From: PGYR01 sp048267165
Lineage (GTDB): Bacteria > Bacteroidota > Ignavibacteria > Kapaibacteriales > UBA2268
Direction of reading: 5' to 3'
DNA length: 64,000 bases
Assembly: GCA_048267165.1 (NCBI GenBank)
Contig: JBLWYD010000012.1
Span: 1-64,000, forward strand
Part shown: one piece after another, positions 45,903 through 54,114 of the stretch
Position numbering within the stretch: the stretch's first letter is position 1
How the letters are laid out: each line of letters begins with the position of its first letter
The notes under the pieces: model-generated
The model's input: the letters and a program-made list of their open reading frames with translations, nothing else
The model's database searches: none
What the model was told of the DNA's origin: nothing
Program-made: the position numbers and the translations under genes

Positions 45903-45970
45903 AATTTCGATTACCCCATAATCACTTCAAAGCCCTGACGTAGAAATACAGATGGGCTTTGTTGTATATA
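45903..45970 (+). repeat. Structured direct repeat, right copy
   Basis: A near-perfect copy (one substitution, one 2-nt indel) of 39491-39560, beginning 6 bp after the efflux operon stop. The outer hairpin is CAAAGCCC (45928-45935) with GGGCTTTG (45954-45961); the inner stem is weakened here (CGTA-GAAA-TACA). It probably serves as the operon's 3' end. Confidence 0.85.
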
Positions 45971-46025
45971 GCAAATTTATTTCGTATTTTTAAATACTTT
46001 ATATTACTAAACTAGAGAGAAAAAT

Positions 46026-46397
46026 ATGGATTTAGGAGCATTTTCGGTAAGTCTAAGCGTTAAAGATTTGAATGCGTCGAAGGAATTTTACGAAAAATTG
46101 GGTTTCAGCGAGATGGGTGGTGGATTAGAGATGAACTACCTTATAATGAAAAATGGGACTACACTTATAGGGTTATTCCAAGGAATGTTTGATGGTAATA
46201 TATTGACATTCAACCCAGGTTGGGATACTATTGGAGAAAATCTAGACCCTTATGATGATATTCGTGTTATACAAACAGAGTTGAAAGCTAAAGGTGTAAC
46301 TTTGGTTAACGAAGTAGCTGATAATACTGAAGGTCCAGCAAATATAGTTTTAACTGACCCCGATGGTAATGTAATACTGATAGATCAGCATAGGTGA
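46026..46397 (+). CDS. VOC-superfamily protein (glyoxalase/bleomycin-resistance fold)
   Basis: A 123-residue single-domain VOC protein: SVKDLNASKEFYEKLGF (first beta-alpha-beta unit) and GPANIVLTDPDGNVILIDQH (second unit, with the usual metal-ligand Glu position occupied by Ile/Asp). Members range from metal-dependent lyases and dioxygenases to antibiotic-binding proteins; the enzyme class cannot be told from sequence alone. Monocistronic and convergent with mtaB. Confidence 0.85.
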   Translation: MDLGAFSVSLSVKDLNASKEFYEKLGFSEMGGGLEMNYLIMKNGTTLIGLFQGMFDGNILTFNPGWDTIGENLDPYDDIRVIQTELKAKGVTLVNEVADNTEGPANIVLTDPDGNVILIDQHR

Positions 46398-46425
46398 GTA
46401 GGAATTTACTTTACACAATTACACC

Positions 46426-47775
46426 TTACCCAATCACGGGTAGTTTGAATCGCTTAGTAGGAGTGCGTTTGACTTCTGTACGCAGCTCTGTTAGTTCACC
46501 GAATACTCGGCTCTCTATCATATTATTGATTTGAATTTTATGTGGGACTTGCGGCAAATCAGCAGGTGCTGGGAATATTACATTGACGTAATTCTCCGTC
46601 CAACCGCGCCACATACCGTTTTGCTCATTATACATTTCTGGAATGACAACTCGCTCAGTTCCTACTTGTGATTCGTCAAACTCCAATCGCTTTCTATCCG
46701 ATAGATCGCGTAACTGATGGGTTCTCTCTTTACGAACTTCGTGAGGAACAACTCCGTCATAGTTTATCGCCTTAGTATTCTCACGCTCTGAGTATGTGAA
46801 AACGTGTAAATAAGTAATTGGCAGCCCATTTAGAAAATCATAAGTTTCTTTTGCTAGCTCATCAGTCTCCCCTGGGAAACCTACTATTACGTCAACCCCT
46901 ATGCAGCAATGAGGCATTACTTCTTTTATTCGCAACACCAAATCGTGGTAATATGTAGCTTTGTATCTTCTTTTCATCATTCGCAATAATTCCTGCGAGC
47001 CAGATTGCAATGGAATATGGAAATGAGGTACTATGTTCTTCGAGTTTGCAACTACTTCCAGAACATCTTCAGTTAACAGATTCGGCTCAATAGATGAGAT
47101 ACGAATACGCATATCGCCAGATTTTTCGTCAATCAATTTCAGAGCATCTACGAATTTCATACCATCATCAGTCTTGTAATCACCAAGATTAATACCTGAA
47201 AGTACTACTTCTCGGTAACCATCATTAATTAGCCCTTGCATTTCCTTTTCAATCTGGTCATAAGGCATACTACGGCTATGACCACGAGCCAAAGGAATAG
47301 TACAGAATGAACAATGATAATCACATCCATCTTGGATTTTCAGTACGGCACGAGTACGACCCGAATTGTCCGAAACTGCAGATGTGTGAAAAGGTGCATC
47401 ATCTAAATCAGAGACGAAAATCTCTGTTTGAGCATTCTTATTAAAGTTTTCTATCAGGTTAGGAATTTCAAATTTATGCTTCGTACCTATTACAGCATCA
47501 ACGCCCTCTATCTTAGCTAGCTGTTCGGGTTGCAGTTGAGCATAGCACCCAAGTACACCCACAAACGCATTCGGCGAACGGCGAAGAGCACGGCGAACAA
47601 TTTTTCTACAATCAGCATCGGCCCGATGAGTAACAGTGCAAGTATTAACAAGCACAATGTCCGATTTCTCTTCGAAATCAACAACAGTATGACCCAACTC
47701 CTCGAATTGCTTTGCTATTCGAGAAATGTCCGCGAGATTGACTTTGCAGCCCAGATTATAGAAACTAATATTCAT
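46426..47775 (-). CDS. mtaB: tRNA t6A37 methylthiotransferase MtaB
   Basis: A 449-residue radical-SAM methylthiotransferase that adds a methylthio group to N6-threonylcarbamoyladenosine 37 in tRNA. The N-terminal MTTase domain has the three iron-sulfur Cys (10, 46 and 77); the radical-SAM motif is CDYHCSFC (Cys151, 155, 158); the subfamily block HIPLQSGSQELLRMMKRRY and a C-terminal TRAM region are present. GCKVNLAD at the N-terminus, in place of GCQMNxxD, separates MtaB from MiaB and RimO. Normal length. Confidence 0.94.
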   Translation of the reverse strand: MNISFYNLGCKVNLADISRIAKQFEELGHTVVDFEEKSDIVLVNTCTVTHRADADCRKIVRRALRRSPNAFVGVLGCYAQLQPEQLAKIEGVDAVIGTKHKFEIPNLIENFNKNAQTEIFVSDLDDAPFHTSAVSDNSGRTRAVLKIQDGCDYHCSFCTIPLARGHSRSMPYDQIEKEMQGLINDGYREVVLSGINLGDYKTDDGMKFVDALKLIDEKSGDMRIRISSIEPNLLTEDVLEVVANSKNIVPHFHIPLQSGSQELLRMMKRRYKATYYHDLVLRIKEVMPHCCIGVDVIVGFPGETDELAKETYDFLNGLPITYLHVFTYSERENTKAINYDGVVPHEVRKERTHQLRDLSDRKRLEFDESQVGTERVVIPEMYNEQNGMWRGWTENYVNVIFPAPADLPQVPHKIQINNMIESRVFGELTELRTEVKRTPTKRFKLPVIG

Positions 47776-47916
47776 TACTTTGTACGATTTTAATTCATTG
47801 CAAACAAAAGAACTACCAAATTACGAGATTATTTTGGAATAAGGAAAGAAAAAGGAAGATTGGTGATTTAAACAAAAACCTTATCCCTCCTACTTGCCTG
47901 CCAAGCTGTAGGCATG

Positions 47917-47946
47917 GGCTGTCTCATAATCGTCAGAATCAGGATT
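47917..47946 (+). repeat. Inverted repeat pair, left copy
   Basis: Thirty bases starting GGCTGTCTCATAATCGTCAG; the reverse complement, with one mismatch, occurs at 50192-50221. The pair encloses two small membrane-protein genes and more repeat debris. No transposase lies between them. Confidence 0.8.
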
Positions 47947-48022
47947 GACAAGATTTAAGAATTTCTAGGAAGGTATTTAGTATAACTGCAGAGACTATTG
48001 TATACGTTTCAATAGTCTCTAA

Positions 48023-48130
48023 CTACCTATCAACTTCCCTGGGAAGTACTATATCTCCCTCACCGCATTAGACAGCGAAGGAAATTATAAAATCTATCTA
48101 AAAGATGAGGTGGTTGAAGTGGTTGAGTAG
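48023..48130 (+). pseudogene. Possible remnant of a C-terminal coding tail
   Basis: An open stretch of 35 codons without a start codon, bounded upstream by TAA and ending in TAG at 48128-48130. Its translation (for example LTALDSEGNYKIYLKD, then repeated Val-Glu) reads like real protein. It may be the surviving 3' end of a decayed gene; chance is possible at this length. Confidence 0.25.
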
Positions 48131-48136
48131 TAAAAC

Positions 48137-48571
48137 TTATCTCAACAAACCTTTTTTAATACAATTGCTAGAATACCAAACTAGAAAAAACCCTACTGCT
48201 ACTATCATAACAGGCATTATTAATCCACTTGGGCCATATACTTCTGCTGTATTAGCGATGAAGATAACATAAGTCATCTGAGGGATAATACCTATAAGTG
48301 AAACTATGAACATAGACCGAGCCCATTTCTTTTTCAGTAGTAAGCCGATGCAGCCGAGTGTACCATCGAACACTGCTATCGCAAATGCGAAATATGTCCA
48401 TGAAGGATAGTTATTGTATAGCTCTTGTTCAGCAACAGACAATGTCTGCATCATTTCTTCTTTCATTAAAGTATGGCCTAAAAATGAGCCAATACCCATC
48501 AGATTCCATAAAAGAAAGATTATAGCCGCAATCCAAAACCACGTAGGTACTTTTATTGATTGGTTATCCAT
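48137..48571 (-). CDS. Small four-helix membrane protein
   Basis: A 144-residue protein with four membrane spans (about residues 9-32, 55-78, 85-108 and 114-136): WFWIAAIIFLLWNLMGIGSFLGH at the start and LIMPVMIVAVGFFLVWYSS at the end. Similar short proteins are common in Bacteroidota and are sometimes loosely labelled sugar transporters, for which I see no evidence here. It lies within the segment flanked by the inverted 30-bp repeats. Confidence 0.65.
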   Translation of the reverse strand: MDNQSIKVPTWFWIAAIIFLLWNLMGIGSFLGHTLMKEEMMQTLSVAEQELYNNYPSWTYFAFAIAVFDGTLGCIGLLLKKKWARSMFIVSLIGIIPQMTYVIFIANTAEVYGPSGLIMPVMIVAVGFFLVWYSSNCIKKGLLR

Positions 48572-48743
48572 ATCCTACACTCCAAATATTGATAATTTGT
48601 AATTAATAGTTCACCTAATATAATATATTGTTTGGACTTACAGTGTAATGTTTATTGCTTTTTAGACACTTATTAGAATTTATCTATGATTTAGATATAT
48701 CCAAATCTTATCTGTATTTTATCTGAATAATTTTAATTTTGTA

Positions 48744-49709
48744 TTAAATTCCTAAATTACCAATTCTTAATCTACCTCTAATTATTCCTTTCTTGACTAG
48801 AGTAATAAGAATATGCAGGACGATAGAAAAACAAAGGAATAATAATTCAATAAGGTGAGATATTAAAGGATATTCAGTGGATTCCACAAAAATATCATTT
48901 GAATAATAATATTTTTGTCTCTTTCTGAGACCATTTTCATCAAATAGAAATTCATATACCCCTGAGAACTTTGCTTCTTTAAGTACTCCACTTTTAATAG
49001 TTACTATATAGAATTCTTTACCGCTATTATTTTCAAAATTAACTATTTGTATATCAAATTGATTTCCACTTTTCTCAAACTTTTTGTTAGGTTTATCTAG
49101 GAACCCACTATTGTATACTGAGCTTTGAATTTCATCTATTTTTTCACTAGGTATTTTGGAAGTGGCCTCATTATAATGCGAAGTGTAATTACTATTTTCG
49201 CCTAATGGAGATTCTTGAAAAGCATAAAAAACTCTCTCATTATGTCTCATTTTGGGTGACTCTTTCAACAAGATTATGTGTTTAGTTGACAAAGGTTTCT
49301 GACACACAAAATTAGAGTCGTCCCAATGCTTTCTTAAAATAACTGCATTTAATAGTCTGTCAGCGTTTTTCAACTCTTCAAATACAATAGGTCTCTTGAA
49401 ATAATACCCTACTTCTTGTTTATTGAAAGTAGCACCCCAATAGTTTATCGCTATAAAGAAAATTAAAAATATCTTACCTATCTCTGAAATTAGTCTCCAT
49501 TTCAAGAATAATGAAGTAAGAATTGAAAGAAGTATAGGTAGTATATATGCTACTAGATACCAATTAAAATCATTTGTACAGTCATCATAGATATTACCAA
49601 TATAAAAATATGTAATGACAATTTGAAGTATTACAAATCTAAATATTGGAAAGAGAACAAGACTGCTAAAGAATAAATCCCAGTTAATTTTCTTGTTTAT
49701 ATTTTTCAT
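48744..49709 (-). CDS. Membrane protein with extracytoplasmic domain, unknown function
   Basis: A protein of 321 residues from the ATG at 49709 (an earlier ATG at 49754 would add 15). Three or four N-terminal hydrophobic helices (within residues 10-100) are followed by a polar domain of about 175 residues and a final membrane span (LIELLFLCFSIVLHILITLV). No family is recognised. It lies inside the segment flanked by the inverted repeats and is AT-rich like its surroundings. It may be strain-specific. Confidence 0.55.
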   Translation of the reverse strand: MKNINKKINWDLFFSSLVLFPIFRFVILQIVITYFYIGNIYDDCTNDFNWYLVAYILPILLSILTSLFLKWRLISEIGKIFLIFFIAINYWGATFNKQEVGYYFKRPIVFEELKNADRLLNAVILRKHWDDSNFVCQKPLSTKHIILLKESPKMRHNERVFYAFQESPLGENSNYTSHYNEATSKIPSEKIDEIQSSVYNSGFLDKPNKKFEKSGNQFDIQIVNFENNSGKEFYIVTIKSGVLKEAKFSGVYEFLFDENGLRKRQKYYYSNDIFVESTEYPLISHLIELLFLCFSIVLHILITLVKKGIIRGRLRIGNLGI

Positions 49710-49754
49710 TTTTAAAGTTATAAGTTGAGTTGGTAACTTAACTAAATCACGCAT

Positions 49755-50387
49755 ATAAATAATAATAGTTTCATCAATTATTTAACTAAACAATACCTTC
49801 CTATTACTTAGTTACAATCTATTTGTGGATTGGAGTAAATGTGACTAAAGTCACTTCATTGGGAAGTAAATAATATCCGTTGGCTAAAGCCAACGGCAAT
49901 AGTTCTTTTCTCCTAGACTCTTCACTACATTTCATTCCGTTCAGAGTGACATAGTTTATCACACTCTGTTGTCTTCGTATTTAAAAGTAAGTGAATCCTG
50001 ATTCAGACAAATGAATAAATCCCCCAACCCCCTTAACATTTAAGGTGGCTCCGAGTGGAATAATACAAATCAGATCATCCCAAGCTATTAAAATATTAGG
50101 GACTCGCACCACATACTTTCCCTAGACTCTTCGCACCACTTCGCAGGCTCAGTGTTGCTCTGAGTGACGGTAAAGTTCATGAAAGCCCTTAAATCCTGTT
50201 TCTGACGATTATGAGACAGCCGCGTCCTTGCAGTCCTCGCTGTGACATCGCAATTACAAGAGCCTTGATTCTATCACCTCGCATTTTCCAATAATCTAAT
50301 AATCTGTGAAATCCTTTAATCAGAATAATCCGCGATTCTGAAAATCTATAAAATCAACTCCCAATTTACTCGTCATTTGTTCTAATT
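49755..50387. repeat. Repeat-rich gene-free region
   Basis: No gene. Two perfect hairpins with the same TAAAG-type centre lie at 49841-49854 (GTGACT-AA-AGTCAC) and 49877-49896 (CCGTTGGCTAAAGCCAACGG). Degenerate copies of the dispersed element follow at 49908-49955 (CCTAGACTCTTCACTACATT ... CAGAGTGACA) and 50111-50172 (CCTAGACTCTTCGCACCACT ... CTCTGAGTGACGG), then AATCCTGATTCAGAC-type and CCCCCAACCCCCTT-type fragments common in this group. Confidence 0.7.
50192..50221 (-). repeat. Inverted repeat pair, right copy
   Basis: AATCCTGTTTCTGACGATTA and the ten following bases form the reverse complement of 47917-47946 with a single mismatch. Confidence 0.8.
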
Positions 50388-50418
50388 ATTGTTCTTACAA
50401 TAAATTATTTTAGTTTTG
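50388..50418 (+). promoter_or_regulatory. Promoter of the FKBP operon
   Basis: ATTG (50388-50391, one mismatch to TTTG), 19-bp spacer, TAGTTTTG (50411-50418). It fits the Bacteroidota -33/-7 pattern and gives a leader of about 80 nt before the FKBP start. Confidence 0.55.
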
Positions 50419-50505
50419 TAAGTTCTTACCTGATGCAAGTGCGAAATATATGACGTTATACTTGCCAAAGGTTCATTATTATACATAAAATACATAAGGT
50501 TGCAG

Positions 50506-50946
50506 ATGAAAATATCTGAAAATGGCGATACTATCAAAGTACATTATACAGGAAAATTAAAGAGTGGCGATATCTTCGATTCATCAGAAGGAAGAGAGCC
50601 ATTGGAATTTCAATTAGGTTCGGGAATGGTAATCGAAGGATTCAATGACGGTCTATTAGGTATGAAAGAAGGCGAATCGAAGTCAATAGAAATACCTGTT
50701 GATAAAGCTTATGGCCCTAAAAATCCTGACTACATAGTTGAAATAGCTAAAGACAAACTAGACAATAGTGATGAGTTCCAAGTTGGTATGCAAGTTTCTT
50801 TCTCTAACCAAGAGCAAGGCGGACAACCAATACCAGTTGAAGTTGTGGCTGTTGCTGATGACACTGTTACTTTCGATGCTAATCCACCACTTGCTGGTGA
50901 AGATTTGGTATTCGAAGTAGAAATGATTGGCATATTAAAGGCATAA
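50506..50946 (+). CDS. FKBP-type peptidyl-prolyl isomerase, SlyD-like
   Basis: A 146-residue cytoplasmic prolyl isomerase/chaperone. GDTIKVHYTGKLKSGDIFDSS and EFQLGSGMVIEGFNDGLLGMKEGESK form the FKBP half; the insert-in-flap chaperone domain (about residues 67-120) and the closing PLAGEDLVFEVEMIGI are as in SlyD. The SlyD NHPLAG motif is NPPLAG here and the His-rich metal-binding tail is absent. The ATG at 50506 follows AAGG; a TTG two codons earlier is less likely. First gene of a three-gene operon. Confidence 0.92.
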   Translation: MKISENGDTIKVHYTGKLKSGDIFDSSEGREPLEFQLGSGMVIEGFNDGLLGMKEGESKSIEIPVDKAYGPKNPDYIVEIAKDKLDNSDEFQVGMQVSFSNQEQGGQPIPVEVVAVADDTVTFDANPPLAGEDLVFEVEMIGILKA

Positions 50947-50951
50947 TACAA

Positions 50952-51524
50952 ATGAAAAAAATAGTCTTATTAATAGCTATTTTCACTCTAATGATGGCTT
51001 GTCAAGAAAAGAAGAGTTTTGATGATCTCCAAACTTATTCTAAGGAAGGCAAGCCACATTTTATAGTGATGAACGCGGCTGGTTCGGTAGAGAAATTCCA
51101 ATACGATAATGAGTCCAATGGATTCAAAGTGAAAACTACTGACGGCATCAACGAAAGCATTAGCTTTTTGCCATTCCCTGCTAACTTCGGGTTCTACCCC
51201 TCTACTCACTCTGACGGCGAAGACAAGGGCGAATTGCTCTATGGGTTTCTTATAGCATCGGAACTGTCTATGCAAACGATGATAGACGTAAAGCCGCTAG
51301 GTGCTGTATCTGTTATGAAAGATGGTAAGGAAGTCCAGTTTGTAGTGTCTATTCCCGATGAAAAATTACTCCGTATAGATATGGAAGACACGAATGAGCT
51401 ACACGAAGATATGGAATCTATATTAGGATTGTGGTTGACTAATGCATTCGGAGTGGATAGTATTATCAGTTGGCACGACGCTACCTATGCAAACGAGCTA
51501 ATCAAAACTCGGTCTAACCGCTAA
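50952..51524 (+). CDS. Inorganic-pyrophosphatase-like lipoprotein with degenerate active site
   Basis: A 190-residue lipoprotein (lipobox LMMAC, Cys17) whose body aligns along its whole length with family I soluble pyrophosphatase: VEKFQYDNESNGFKVK (for IKYEIDKESG), FPANFGFYP (for YPCNYGYI), KPLGAVSVMKDGKEVQFVVSIP (for RPVGVLKMTDEAG). The catalytic set is not kept: the DGDPVD triplet of Asp is missing, all three conserved Tyr are Phe, and the later Asp and Lys are Val/Gln. It is therefore probably a non-catalytic binding protein exported to the envelope. It starts 5 nt after the FKBP stop. Confidence 0.75.
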   Translation: MKKIVLLIAIFTLMMACQEKKSFDDLQTYSKEGKPHFIVMNAAGSVEKFQYDNESNGFKVKTTDGINESISFLPFPANFGFYPSTHSDGEDKGELLYGFLIASELSMQTMIDVKPLGAVSVMKDGKEVQFVVSIPDEKLLRIDMEDTNELHEDMESILGLWLTNAFGVDSIISWHDATYANELIKTRSNR

Positions 51525-51958
51525 TGACTAAAATCGAAATAAAGTACTTATTCAAGTATTTGGCTATGATGATAGTACCTGCAAGTATTATATTCTACTT
51601 GGTCGAGATACTATTCAACTATCTTTTCAATGAGTCGAACTCTTCTAGTATGCGTGAGCTAATAACGAAGACTACGACTCTGATTATCATAATCAGTATG
51701 GTTAGACTGTTCCGTAAGGAAAATGATAAGTACTATAGCGAAGAGCATCTGGTATCGGGTATATACCTGACATTCAACTCTGTCGTGTTTATGCTTCTGA
51801 TTTTCTGTACTTATTATGGAATAGATATAGCTTTCAATCTGATAGAAGGAAAGCCATTGCTAATGTTCGACAACCTAGGAAGTCTAGGGTTGAATTTTGT
51901 ACTTGTTTCTGTATTCACAATTATCAATTTGACTAAGAATATAAAGCTTCTCAAATAG
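51524..51958 (+). CDS. Small four-helix membrane protein
   Basis: A 144-residue protein with four membrane spans (about residues 9-33, 45-60, 78-100 and 117-137) and a charged loop (RLFRKENDKYYSEEH). Its ATG shares one base with the stop of the pyrophosphatase-like lipoprotein gene (TAATG), so the two are coupled. No family recognised. It ends 1 bp from the convergent hydrolase gene. Confidence 0.65.
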   Translation: MTKIEIKYLFKYLAMMIVPASIIFYLVEILFNYLFNESNSSSMRELITKTTTLIIIISMVRLFRKENDKYYSEEHLVSGIYLTFNSVVFMLLIFCTYYGIDIAFNLIEGKPLLMFDNLGSLGLNFVLVSVFTIINLTKNIKLLK

Positions 51959-51959
51959 C

Positions 51960-52898
51960 TTATTCGCTACTCATATACCAGCTTATCAAATCAATGAATT
52001 GCTCTCTTTGGTCTATGAAAACACTGTGTGAGGCATTCTCGACAATAGATAAATTATCTTCACCCATTAGACCTCGGAATTTGCTAAATTGAGCTTCGTC
52101 AAATAAGCCATCTTCGGCACCGTATATACCGTATATTTTCCCTTTCTTTGCTAACTTTTCTATCATCGAAGTCATATCCATTAGCGTATATTTCTCATTA
52201 GTAAAGAAACCCGAAACTGGTTCACGAGTCATATCAGACATTAACTTAGCTTCTGGCATTTTTGATAATTCTTGATATAGTTTTTGTGATTCTGGGCTCT
52301 GATTTTTAGGTGAGTACAAGCCACATTGCATAGCATTCATAAAGCAATAAGAACTGTATTCTAGCGAGGTTGTATCCATTTTTTCGAGCATTAGTATATA
52401 CTGCAAGTTCGGAGATTTCTCCGCAATATATTTTTCTTTGCATCTTTTGATAATCACTTTGAATGACTCTTGATAGGAAAGTGGAGAGTCAACCATTATA
52501 AATTTCTCAACTTTGTTGGGATATTTCATTGCATATTGCAAGCCAAGCGTTCCACCCCAACTATGTCCCATAATACTAGTTTTCTTTACGCCGTGCTTTG
52601 TCAATACATTATTTATATCATCGAAAGCTTCTTCTAGAGTGTATTTAGAGTCGGTTATTTCTTTGCTTCTGCCACCGCCACGTTGGTCATATACTATAAC
52701 GTAGAATCCCTTGTCAGCCAATACCTGAGCAGTGGATAGCTCAAAAGAAACTGAGTTGTAACCTGGCCCACCATGCATAAATAGCAATGCTGGATTAGTT
52801 TTTTCTCCGTAAGCTTTTGAGTATATTTCTTGTGCATTAGCTACAGTAGAGAAAAGAGTAAATATAACTGCTGCGATTATTAGAATAGATTTTTTCAT
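51960..52898 (-). CDS. Exported alpha/beta hydrolase (S33, prolyl-aminopeptidase-like)
   Basis: A 312-residue secreted hydrolase: signal peptide (ending STVANAQ), oxyanion-hole motif HGGPGYNS (residues 42-49), nucleophile elbow GHSWGG (Ser113), catalytic Asp likely in GAEDGLFDE (about 268) and His in ENASHSVFID (about 291). HGGPG and GHSWGG are typical of the proline iminopeptidase group, so an N-terminal Pro aminopeptidase activity in the periplasm is plausible. Monocistronic. Confidence 0.9.
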   Translation of the reverse strand: MKKSILIIAAVIFTLFSTVANAQEIYSKAYGEKTNPALLFMHGGPGYNSVSFELSTAQVLADKGFYVIVYDQRGGGRSKEITDSKYTLEEAFDDINNVLTKHGVKKTSIMGHSWGGTLGLQYAMKYPNKVEKFIMVDSPLSYQESFKVIIKRCKEKYIAEKSPNLQYILMLEKMDTTSLEYSSYCFMNAMQCGLYSPKNQSPESQKLYQELSKMPEAKLMSDMTREPVSGFFTNEKYTLMDMTSMIEKLAKKGKIYGIYGAEDGLFDEAQFSKFRGLMGEDNLSIVENASHSVFIDQREQFIDLISWYMSSE

Positions 52899-52954
52899 TT
52901 GTTGTCTGTTTTTTGGTAAAGTTTAAGTCTCAATATAAAAAAATTAATAGAAAA

Positions 52955-53509
52955 TCATTTTAGAGATTCGAAATCGTTTCTACTTAATACGTATTTTTTT
53001 ACGTTTTGATAGAATGACCATTCTCCCGGAATAGTTGGGTATTCATCTACGAAGCTAAAGCCGAGCTTGATACATAACTTCTCTGGTGCAGGATTGAGTG
53101 CATAGAACACTCCATATATTTTTTTTAGCTTATAATTCTCGAAGAATATGGGCAGCGATAACCTCATCAGACTCTCCCCCATTCCACGACTAATGTTGCC
53201 CTTGTGCCATATATGCGAATGTATATTAGCATATTCGCCAACTACTATTGGGGTGATATTGCAATGCCCGATGGCTATGCCGTCCACCTCCCAAATAAGT
53301 ATGTATGTGTTTCTTTCGTTGGGTGGTAGTGATATTTGCTGTTCAATAAAATCTATAATTTCATTTGTGTGCGGTATTTTGTCTAGGTCAATCCCCAATT
53401 TAAAAGCATCATCAAAGCTGAGATTTGACCAATACGCAGCTATGCTATCGGCATCACTACTTGTCGCTTCCCTAACCGTATATTGAATTACTTTTTTTAA
53501 GTCTGACAT
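52955..53509 (-). CDS. GNAT-family N-acetyltransferase
   Basis: A 184-residue acetyltransferase with YTVREATSSDADSIAAYWS at the start, central strands IWEVDGIAIGHCNITPIV, the acetyl-CoA-binding loop HKGNISRGMGESLMRL (R-x-x-G-x-G/A equivalent) and a C-terminal ALNPAPEKLCIKLGFSFVDE block, as in RimJ/RimL-like members. The acceptor is unknown. Divergent from the small-lipoprotein cluster. Confidence 0.85.
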   Translation of the reverse strand: MSDLKKVIQYTVREATSSDADSIAAYWSNLSFDDAFKLGIDLDKIPHTNEIIDFIEQQISLPPNERNTYILIWEVDGIAIGHCNITPIVVGEYANIHSHIWHKGNISRGMGESLMRLSLPIFFENYKLKKIYGVFYALNPAPEKLCIKLGFSFVDEYPTIPGEWSFYQNVKKYVLSRNDFESLK

Positions 53510-53551
53510 TAATTATGTAATTTTAAATCTATTAATCTTAGAAATCAAGAT

Positions 53552-54112
53552 ATGAAATATATATTATTCGGCATAATTCTATTATTCACTTTCGGCTGTG
53601 ATGATTACCCAAGCTCTGGGCCAGTCAATCCTACGTTTAACCCACCAGTTGTTAATGAAATGTTGATAACGTTGGAGAATGCTCAAGCCGCAGGAATATT
53701 GAAGTTTGGTCCTGTTTTGGTTCCGATAATTGAAGACGAACCTCATAATACAATGTTTGTGTACCCTTCAATAGCAACAGATCACATATCGATTGCCTTT
53801 TCAACTAAAAAAACTGTAAGTATTGTAATATACTTAGTACGTGCTAATGTAAGCTCTGCTCTTAGTAATCATTTATTTATGGGGAGCAATATAGGGAAAA
53901 GCAATTCAGAATTTACTTATGATCTGAATTTTTTGGCTTTTGCAAGTGAACAGATGAGTTATGTGATAGATTTGCGTGGCTTATCCGATGGTGTATATGT
54001 TGTTTATATTAGAGATAACTCTAGTGGTCTAATATTAAGCGAAGCTGCTTTCTTCAAAACTGATGAAGCTAATAGAAAAAGAATCTATAAGAATTTGAAT
54101 ATTGGGAATTAA
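53552..54112 (+). CDS. Small lipoprotein, tandem paralogue 1
   Basis: A 186-residue lipoprotein (lipobox FTFGC, Cys16). It shares with the next gene an N-terminal block (VNPTFNPPVVNEMLITLENA, then FGPVLVP), a middle beta-rich region, and a C-terminal block (SDGVYVVYIRDNSSG, then EAAFFKTDEANRKRIYKNLN). The SDGVYVVYI part recalls the beta-sandwich of T9SS sorting domains, but with a lipobox and a helical tail it is not a usual one. Function unknown; probably a surface or periplasmic protein. Confidence 0.7.
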   Translation: MKYILFGIILLFTFGCDDYPSSGPVNPTFNPPVVNEMLITLENAQAAGILKFGPVLVPIIEDEPHNTMFVYPSIATDHISIAFSTKKTVSIVIYLVRANVSSALSNHLFMGSNIGKSNSEFTYDLNFLAFASEQMSYVIDLRGLSDGVYVVYIRDNSSGLILSEAAFFKTDEANRKRIYKNLNIGN

Positions 54113-54114
54113 AG

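Larger units (their letters stand above)
47776..48136. other. Gene-free stretch with repeat debris
   Basis: 361 bp without an intact gene. It contains fragments of dispersed repeats (TTGCCTGCCAAGCTGTAGGC at 47894-47913), the left half of a 30-bp inverted pair (47917-47946) and a possible degraded coding tail (48023-48130). No promoter or tRNA was seen. Confidence 0.6.

Noticed and set aside
47917..50221. Insertion sequence
   Set aside because: Inverted repeats exist but no transposase or transposase remnant was found between them; kept as a repeat pair only.
49755..50499. Riboswitch before the FKBP gene
   Set aside because: The leader predicted from the promoter is only about 80 nt and shows no recognisable conserved core; the structured sequences upstream are intergenic repeats.
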